A DNA stretch of 29,565 nucleotides from a bacterium. GTDB lineage: Bacteria; Gemmatimonadota; Glassbacteria; GWA2-58-10. The stretch covers positions 1 through 29,565 of the forward strand of contig JAJFUG010000129.1 of the NCBI GenBank assembly GCA_021372515.1, in the 5' to 3' direction. Positions 24,907-29,565 of the stretch are shown one piece after another. A model generated the notes under the pieces. It made no database searches. It was not told the origin of the DNA and worked only from the letters and a program-made list of their open reading frames with translations. The position numbers and the translations under genes were made by a program. The first letter of the stretch is position 1; every line of letters starts with the position of its first letter.

Positions 24907-25224
24907 ATGAACGAACCCCTGCCGAATATCTCCCAGCTCGACAGCCAGGGCAAGGAGCTATCTTTTGTCACCGTGATCGGCCGCGACCAGAAAGGCATTG
25001 TGGCGCGGGTCACCTCGCTCATTTTCAAGCACGGGCTGAACATCGAGGATATCGCCCAGAAAGTGATGCAGGGCCATTTCGTGATGATCATGCTGGTGGA
25101 TTTCAAGGACTCGAAATCGGACCTCGAGGACGTGAAGGCCGACCTGGGCCGCGTGGCCACCGAGATGAACCTTCAGATCCAGATCCAGCACGAGGACCTG
25201 TTCAAAAAAATCAACCGGGTGTGA
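24907..25224 (+). CDS. ACT domain protein (UPF0237 family)
   Basis: ACT domains bind small ligands, usually amino acids, to regulate partner enzymes. The 105-residue protein is essentially one ACT domain: FVTVIGRDQKGIVARVTSLIFKHGLNIEDIAQ, then MQGHFVMIMLVDF. About 18 extra residues precede the domain compared with many homologues. GAGG is 6 nt before the ATG. The PFL-family gene begins 3 nt after its stop. This UPF0237-UPF0210 pair is conserved as neighbours in many bacteria and archaea, which suggests that the ACT protein senses a ligand for the PFL-like partner. The ligand is unknown. Confidence 0.92.
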   Translation: MNEPLPNISQLDSQGKELSFVTVIGRDQKGIVARVTSLIFKHGLNIEDIAQKVMQGHFVMIMLVDFKDSKSDLEDVKADLGRVATEMNLQIQIQHEDLFKKINRV

Positions 25225-25227
25225 GCC

Positions 25228-26586
25228 ATGACAATCAGTGTGGAAGAAGTCTTCGAAACCGCCCGGATGACCCTGTTCCAGCATTTCGACATCCGCACCG
25301 TGACGCTGGGGATCAACCTCAAGGATTGCATCCACAGCGATTTCCCGCGCTTCCTGGACAACGTGTACAACCGGATCAAGCCCGCGGCCCAATCGCTGGT
25401 GCGCGAGGCCAAGCGCCTGGAGGTGCTCTACGGGGTGCCGATAGTGAACAAGCGCATCTCGGTCACCCCGGTGAGCCTGATCATGGAGACCCACGCCGAG
25501 GGTGAGAAATTCCTCGCCATGGCAAAAATGCTCGACCGCGCCGCGGCCGAGGGCGGAGTGGATTTCCTGGGCGGGTTCGGGGCGCTGGTCCAGAAAGGGG
25601 CCACGCGCAGCGATTCGGCCCTGATCGAGGCCCTGCCCGAGGTGCTCAGCAGCACCGGGCGGGTCTGCTCGTTCCTCAACGTGGGCAGCAACGTGGCCGG
25701 GATGAACCTGGACGCCGTGATCGCCCTGGGTCCGATGCTGAAGCGCACCGCTGAGCTGTCGGGCAACGGGATCGGCTGCGCCAAGTTCGTGGTGTTTGTC
25801 AACGCCCCGGAGGACAACCCATTCATGGCCGGGGCCTTTCACGGGGTGGGCGAGCCGGATTACTCGGTCAATATCGGGATCAGCGGCCCTGGCGTGGTGC
25901 GCGACATTGTCGCCGCCAACCGTGACTGCGACCTTACCCAACTGTCCGAGATAGTCAAGCGCACCACGTTCAAGATCACCCGAGCCGGCGAGCTGGTGGG
26001 CCGCGAGCTGGCCAAGCGCCTGAAAGTCCCGTTCGGAATCGTGGACATCTCGCTGGCCTCCACCACGGCCCAGGGCGACAGCGTGGCCGGGATAATCGAG
26101 GCGATGGGGATCGAGCGGGTGGGCGCGCACGGCAGCACATTGGCCGTGGCGCTGCTCATGGACGCGGTCAAGAAAGGCGGCGCGATGGCCAGCGGCAACG
26201 TGGGCGGCCTGTCGGGTACGTTCATCCCGGTGAGCGAGGATGAGCGCATGATCGCAGCGGTGCAGGAGGGCGCGCTGGGCCTGGACAAGCTGGAGGCACT
26301 CACCTCCGTGTGCTCGGTGGGCATGGACATGTTCGCCGTGCCGGGGGACACGCCCGCGGGCGTGGTGAGCGCGATAATAGCGGATGAGCTGGCGATCGGG
26401 GTGGTGAACAACAAGACCACCGCGGTGCGTATAATCCTGGCGCCGGGTTGCAAGCCGGGGGACATCATCGATTACGGCGGCCTGCTGGGACGGGTGCCGG
26501 TGATGCAGGTGAACCGCTACAGCGCCGAGAATTTCATCCGCCGCGGGGGACGGCTGCCCAGCCCGGTGACCAGCATGAGAAACTGA
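25228..26586 (+). CDS. PFL family protein (UPF0210/DUF711)
   Basis: The 452-residue protein matches the UPF0210 family along its whole length, with RMTLFQHFDIRTVTLGINLKDC at the N-terminus, GIGCAKFVVFVNAPEDNPFMAGAFHG in the middle, and a glycine-rich region SGNVGGLSGTFIPVSEDE. Structures of this family resemble pyruvate formate-lyase-like barrels (established), but the reaction is unknown. It starts 3 nt after the ACT-domain gene and its own ribosome-binding site is weak, so the two are translationally coupled. The transcript ends at the terminator 24 nt downstream. The gene is intact with no sign of transfer. Confidence 0.93.
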   Translation: MTISVEEVFETARMTLFQHFDIRTVTLGINLKDCIHSDFPRFLDNVYNRIKPAAQSLVREAKRLEVLYGVPIVNKRISVTPVSLIMETHAEGEKFLAMAKMLDRAAAEGGVDFLGGFGALVQKGATRSDSALIEALPEVLSSTGRVCSFLNVGSNVAGMNLDAVIALGPMLKRTAELSGNGIGCAKFVVFVNAPEDNPFMAGAFHGVGEPDYSVNIGISGPGVVRDIVAANRDCDLTQLSEIVKRTTFKITRAGELVGRELAKRLKVPFGIVDISLASTTAQGDSVAGIIEAMGIERVGAHGSTLAVALLMDAVKKGGAMASGNVGGLSGTFIPVSEDERMIAAVQEGALGLDKLEALTSVCSVGMDMFAVPGDTPAGVVSAIIADELAIGVVNNKTTAVRIILAPGCKPGDIIDYGGLLGRVPVMQVNRYSAENFIRRGGRLPSPVTSMRN

Positions 26587-26610
26587 CAGAAGCCTCGAAT
26601 CGATAGCGAG

Positions 26611-26647
26611 ACGGGCCGCGGCCGGATGGCTGCGGCCCGTTTTTTTA
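26611..26647 (+). terminator. Rho-independent terminator after the ACT-PFL operon
   Basis: Stem ACGGGCCGC (26611-26619) with GCGGCCCGT (26632-26640), then TTTTTT. It lies between convergent genes; on the minus strand no T-run follows it. Confidence 0.88.
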
Positions 26648-26686
26648 CCCGACAAGTCTCTCTCCGCACCCGGTCGTCAAGAGGTC

Positions 26687-27769
26687 CTACCTGTTCATAT
26701 ACTCATCCAACCAGCCATCCGGGAACCGGTAATTCTTGTTCAGCACAAAACGCGTTCCGTTGCGGTACCAGTCTGGAAAACCAAGCTGCTGTAAAAGGTG
26801 TTCGTTATAATCCAGGGGTACGAGATAGGCTGTTTCAAGAATAGAAAGCCGGTAAAACCTAAGACGGTTCGCGGTGAAGGACGAATCGTAAGGAGTGGCC
26901 GGCCCAGCGATCATTGCCCGGCCTGTTCCGGGAGCTGCGGGGTAGCGCTCGATCAAGCTGGCCATTATGCCCCGGGCCAGGGTGTCCAGGCTGCTGAAAA
27001 CCACGCTGTCTGTGCCTGACGGGTTGAGGTCCACGATAAACTGTTCGGTTTCCAGGTCAGAAAATGAAGTCCACGGAAACCGCAGCATGAACCGCTGCCA
27101 GGGGCCGTGCAGCACCAGTGGGAATCCGAGCGGCAGGCCGGTCAGTGGAAAAGCATTTTCTCCAATTATATTTCTGAGAAAAGAGAATTCTGTCACACCG
27201 CTCTGTGTACCGGTATTCCCGACAGAATCCACCGCCCGGGCCAGCCAGTGGATGGGCGGAGTTGAGACGCTTGTGGAAGCCGCAGAAGAATCGGGAAGGA
27301 GATGGAATTCGGTGAGCCTGCCGCTGACACCCTGGTAACTTTTCTCCTCCAGGGCCAGCTCCGCTTCCCGCAGCGGACGGTCGGAGATGAAACGGTAGTC
27401 GGCAGCGGCGCGTCCCTCCCCATCCAGATAACCGGGAGTAGCTTTGGGACTGTCCAGCATATGTTGACCGACCACGATCACGAACTGCGGCGTTTCCGAC
27501 CGTTGCTCGCGGAGGGAAAGCAGTAGACGGAAGTGGGCCAGCACGTCGCGGAAATCGACTGCTCCGCTTGAATCCAGGTCCGTTGCTCTTACGACGCTGT
27601 CCTGGCCGGCTATATGGCGCACCAGAGTGTAAATGTCATGCCAGGTGAGGCTGCTGTCCGTGTCAATATCTCCGTATTTGAAGCTGTAGTCGGCGGAGAA
27701 CGACTCCTGTGCCCACAGCATGACCAGCGCAGACATCAGTAAGAGAAAATACCTTACTCTGCTGTTCAT
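26687..27769 (-). CDS. Secreted protein with N-terminal dockerin-like domain, otherwise unrecognised
   Basis: The 360-residue product has a signal peptide (hydrophobic residues about 7-20, ESFSA cleavage site). Immediately after it, at about residues 33-90, lies a dockerin-like EF-hand pair: DIDTDSSLTWHDIYTLVRHI and DLDSSGAVDFRDVLAHFRLL. The second loop has SSG where Ca-binding loops usually have NGD or similar. The remaining ~270 residues include an Ig-like part (WLARAVDSVGNTGTQSG) and a C-terminal region (YLVPLDYNEHLLQQLGFPDWYRNGTRFVL) that I cannot assign. Having the dockerin-like module at the N-terminus is unlike the two other dockerin-like proteins of the window, where it is C-terminal. 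The gene is convergent with the PFL-family gene and has an AT-rich upstream region of its own. Confidence 0.7.
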   Translation of the reverse strand: MNSRVRYFLLLMSALVMLWAQESFSADYSFKYGDIDTDSSLTWHDIYTLVRHIAGQDSVVRATDLDSSGAVDFRDVLAHFRLLLSLREQRSETPQFVIVVGQHMLDSPKATPGYLDGEGRAAADYRFISDRPLREAELALEEKSYQGVSGRLTEFHLLPDSSAASTSVSTPPIHWLARAVDSVGNTGTQSGVTEFSFLRNIIGENAFPLTGLPLGFPLVLHGPWQRFMLRFPWTSFSDLETEQFIVDLNPSGTDSVVFSSLDTLARGIMASLIERYPAAPGTGRAMIAGPATPYDSSFTANRLRFYRLSILETAYLVPLDYNEHLLQQLGFPDWYRNGTRFVLNKNYRFPDGWLDEYMNR

Positions 27770-27903
27770 CCTTCAAGAACCGTTTTTCGGGTGGATATTG
27801 AATGAGCTTGACTGGCTTTGCCTGTCACCTAAAAACACGATGCGATTATACATGACAACCTTCGATTAAATAAAAAGCCGAAAAACAATCAAGGCGTTTT
27901 AAA

Positions 27904-27930
27904 TAAATATTCAAATAAGCTTGATGTCAA
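27904..27930 (-). promoter_or_regulatory. Possible promoter of the minus-strand dockerin-like gene
   Basis: On the minus strand TTGACA (27930-27925) and TATTTA (27909-27904) with a 15-nt spacer, about 135 nt upstream of the start codon. The spacer is shorter than ideal. Confidence 0.3.
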
Positions 27931-28051
27931 GAGTTGAGGACAATGAATTAACCTTTTCAGTCAAGCGGCAAAATCGTTTTGCCTGTAATTGCTCCGCCTT
28001 TGTTATCAAGCTGGCCTTCCAAGCGCTTACCAATTATATTGTTCCCCGTGT

Positions 28052-28089
28052 GCCCGGCCCCACGAGCCGGGCCTTGTTATTCACCGGGA
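28052..28089 (+). promoter_or_regulatory. Hairpin in the queA leader with a competing complementary segment
   Basis: GCCCGGC (28052-28058), loop CCCACGA, GCCGGGC (28066-28072). Downstream, CCGGGA (28084-28089) repeats the core of the 3' arm and could pair with the 5' arm or the C-rich loop instead. It is the only GGGA-like sequence before the queA ATG at 28103. I do not recognise a known riboswitch. Confidence 0.35.
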
Positions 28090-28102
28090 TAAAACAACCG
28101 CC

Positions 28103-29155
28103 ATGCGCACCGCCGATTTCGATTTCGAGCTTCCCCCGGAGCTGATCGCCTCCCAGCCGGCCGCTCAGCGTGACCTGAGCCGCCTTCTGGTCCTGGACCG
28201 GGAGTCGGGCCGCCTGGCCCACCGCACTTTTGCCGACCTGACGGAGTATGTCCGCCCGGGTGACTGCCTGGTGCTCAACAACACCCGCGTGTTCCCGGCC
28301 CGTCTGGTCGGCCGCCTTCCCACCGGCGGGGCTTGCGAGGTGCTGCTGGTGCGGCGGGTGGAGGACAACCGCTGGCTGGGTTTGGTCAAACCAGGACGCA
28401 AGGTCCGCCCCGGCAAGGTGCTGGCCATAGGGGACGGTTCCCTGGAGGCGCGCGTGCTGGATTACGCCGGCGACTCGGGCGAGCGGATTGTGGAGCTGGT
28501 TTGCCCGGATGGCTCCGACCCGCTGGCGGCAGTCGAGCGGGTGGGGCACGTGCCCCTGCCGCCCTATATCGGCCGCGAGGACACCCCGGACGACCGCGAG
28601 CGTTACCAGACAGTCTACGCCCGGCATAGCGGGGCGGTGGCCGCCCCGACCGCGGGATTGCACTTTACGCCCAGGGTGCTGGAGGCGGTGCGGGCGAAGG
28701 GGGCCACAACTGCGGAACTGACCCTGCATGTGGGCCCGGGCACGTTCCGCCCGGTGGTGGTGGAGGATATCGAAAGCCACCGCATGGAGGCCGAGTATTA
28801 TGAGGTCACGGCCGAAACGCTGGGCACGATCCGCGGCACGAAAGTTGACGGCGGGCGAATTTTGGCCGTGGGCACCACCAGCGTGCGCACCCTGGAGACC
28901 CTGGCCACGCGCACGGAGGCCCTCGAGCCCGGCCACGTGGGCGGCGCCTCGGGTTGGACCGACATTTTCATCCATCCGGGCTATGAATTCAAGGTGGTGG
29001 ACTGCCTGCTGACCAATTTCCACCTGCCGTGCAGCACGCTTATAATGCTGGTGTCGGCCCTGGCCGGGCGCGAGACTGTCCTGGCCTCGTATGCGGAGGC
29101 GGTGAGTCGGCGTTACCGGTTCTACAGCTATGGCGACGCCATGCTGATAGTGTGA
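28103..29155 (+). CDS. queA: S-adenosylmethionine:tRNA ribosyltransferase-isomerase
   Basis: QueA transfers and rearranges the ribose of SAM onto preQ1 in tRNA to give epoxyqueuosine. The 350-residue product has the family length and motifs: FDFELPPELIASQPAAQRDLSRLLVL at the start, LVLNNTRVFPARL, PLPPYIGRED, RYQTVYARHSGAVAAPTAGLHF, LHVGPGTFRPV, HRMEAEYYEV, AVGTTSVRTLE, TDIFIHPGYEFKVVD and LLTNFHLPCSTL. I chose ATG 28103 because the conserved N-terminus begins there; the frame is open to 27989 but that part has no family match. The ribosome-binding site is weak, GGGA 13 nt upstream. tgt follows on the same strand after a repeat element, the usual queuosine gene pairing. Confidence 0.96.
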   Translation: MRTADFDFELPPELIASQPAAQRDLSRLLVLDRESGRLAHRTFADLTEYVRPGDCLVLNNTRVFPARLVGRLPTGGACEVLLVRRVEDNRWLGLVKPGRKVRPGKVLAIGDGSLEARVLDYAGDSGERIVELVCPDGSDPLAAVERVGHVPLPPYIGREDTPDDRERYQTVYARHSGAVAAPTAGLHFTPRVLEAVRAKGATTAELTLHVGPGTFRPVVVEDIESHRMEAEYYEVTAETLGTIRGTKVDGGRILAVGTTSVRTLETLATRTEALEPGHVGGASGWTDIFIHPGYEFKVVDCLLTNFHLPCSTLIMLVSALAGRETVLASYAEAVSRRYRFYSYGDAMLIV

Positions 29156-29162
29156 GATGCCT

Positions 29163-29327
29163 ACACACCCCGTCGGCTTCGCCGCCACCCCTCTTTTTAG
29201 AGGGGAGTCAAGACGTGCCGGTGGCCGTGAATTGGGCGGATGGCAAGGGCTGTCCTGGATAATTCCCCCCACTAAGCAACATAGTTGCTCTTGAGAGGGG
29301 TGCCCGCTTAAAGCGGGCGGGGTGTGT
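29163..29327. repeat. MITE/REP-like element, copy B (about 165 bp) between queA and tgt
   Basis: Perfect 10-bp terminal inverted repeats ACACACCCCG (29163-29172) and CGGGGTGTGT (29318-29327). Internal hairpins: CGGC/GCCG (29174-29184), CCCCTCT/AGAGGGG (29188-29205), and GCCCGCTT/AAGCGGGC (29302-29318). The right end read on the minus strand resembles the left end of copy A near metG. It has no coding capacity. It lies 8 bp after the queA stop and 36 bp before the tgt start, so transcripts into tgt would carry it. Confidence 0.6.
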
Positions 29328-29363
29328 GACCCAAATCACTCAACAGATCCGGGTAATATCATC

Positions 29364-29565
29364 GTGACAAATCCTGAATCGGACTATCAAAACTTCTCTT
29401 TCCGCCTGACCGGCAGTTGCGGCGCGGCGCGCGCCGGAGTGCTGAGCACCCCGCATGGCGAGGTCGAGACCCCGGTGTTCATGCCCGTGGGCACTCAGGC
29501 CACGGTCAAGACCCTCACTCCGGCCGACCTGAACGGCATGGGCGTGCAGATCGTGCTGGCCAACA
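29364..29565 (+). CDS. tgt: Queuine/preQ1 tRNA-guanine transglycosylase, N-terminal part (runs off the window)
   Basis: Tgt exchanges guanine 34 for preQ1 in target tRNAs. The 67 codons present include [20 protein letters not shown] and [19 protein letters not shown], the standard N-terminal strands of bacterial Tgt. The catalytic aspartates and the zinc site lie beyond the window. I placed the start at GTG 29364, about 12 codons before the first conserved strand; the ribosome-binding site is poor, so an alternative nearby start is possible. It follows queA, which acts on the tRNA that Tgt modifies. Confidence 0.93.
   Translation, partial: MTNPESDYQNFSFRLTGSCGAARAGVLSTPHGEVETPVFMPVGTQATVKTLTPADLNGMGVQIVLAN

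Larger units (their letters stand above)
27770..28102. other. AT-rich divergent intergenic region upstream of queA
   Basis: These 333 bp separate the minus-strand dockerin-like gene from queA. The left two thirds are much more AT-rich than anything nearby (for example AATAAATATTCAAATAAG around 27903-27919). I find no gene, tRNA or mobile element. It contains a possible minus-strand promoter (27904-27930) and a hairpin in the queA leader (28052-28072). Confidence 0.6.

Noticed and set aside
28052-28072. Rho-independent terminator in front of queA
   Set aside because: The sequence after the hairpin (CTTGTTATTC) is not a T-run and no plus-strand gene lies upstream to be terminated.
27989-28102. 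N-terminal extension of queA
   Set aside because: QueA proteins begin at the FDFELPPELIA strand; the upstream codons cover a leader hairpin.

Overview
The window is about 29.6 kb of GC-rich bacterial chromosome with no phage, rRNA, tRNA or CRISPR content that I can see. Several secreted proteins point to an uncultured member of the Fibrobacteres-Chlorobi-Bacteroidetes (FCB) side of the tree, for example a Glassbacteria-, Latescibacteria- or KSB1-like lineage. The clues are a FlgD/type IX-style C-terminal domain (NSPNPFNP...GIYLYRL...KMVLLK), ASH-type Ig modules, dockerin-like EF-hand pairs, and abundant palindromic intergenic repeats. This placement is inference from protein style, not from a phylogenetic marker.

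Layout. Positions 1-3419 (minus strand) read, in transcription order, a non-pyrrolysine MttB-family methyltransferase, metK, and the start of metG, with a dense cluster of palindromic repeats between metK and metG. Divergent from it, 3617-5759 carries a Tat-exported, probably lipid-anchored TIM-barrel sugar isomerase/epimerase-like protein and an RlmI-type rRNA methyltransferase, ended by a palindromic terminator. Positions 5860-7940 (minus) hold a secreted GH28 pectinase-like enzyme preceded by a short secreted protein that looks like a remnant. Positions 8213-9952 (minus) encode a DEAD-box helicase with a long disordered basic N-terminus. It is divergent from a Uup-type ABC-F ATPase (10207-12120).

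Positions 12289-16952 are a run of exported proteins: an Ntn-hydrolase, a small secreted protein of unknown function, and a large multidomain matrixin-like metalloprotease. A divergent SpeD (AdoMet decarboxylase) homologue follows, with a possible nine-codon leader ORF in front of it and a strong terminator behind it. Positions 17683-22762 form a carbohydrate locus: a DUF4091/GH123-like protein, an ExuT-like hexuronate transporter, and a GH5 enzyme with a dockerin-like tail. Next come a compositionally mosaic pentapeptide-repeat membrane protein, a YhcH/TabA-family protein, the ACT-domain/PFL (UPF0237-UPF0210) pair, and a minus-strand secreted dockerin-like protein. The window closes with queA and the start of tgt, separated by a second copy of the repeat element found near metG.

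How the genes fit together. One theme is S-adenosylmethionine: metK makes it, and RlmI, the SpeD homologue and QueA are expected to use it. The other theme is extracellular polymer degradation and sugar uptake: GH28, DUF4091, ExuT-like MFS, GH5, YhcH and the Tat epimerase-like protein, plus secreted proteases and hydrolases. The observations most worth a second look are the SpeD homologue with its altered processing site and possible leader ORF, the paired terminal-inverted-repeat elements near both ends, the mosaic pentapeptide gene, and the dockerin-like modules on three unrelated secreted proteins.
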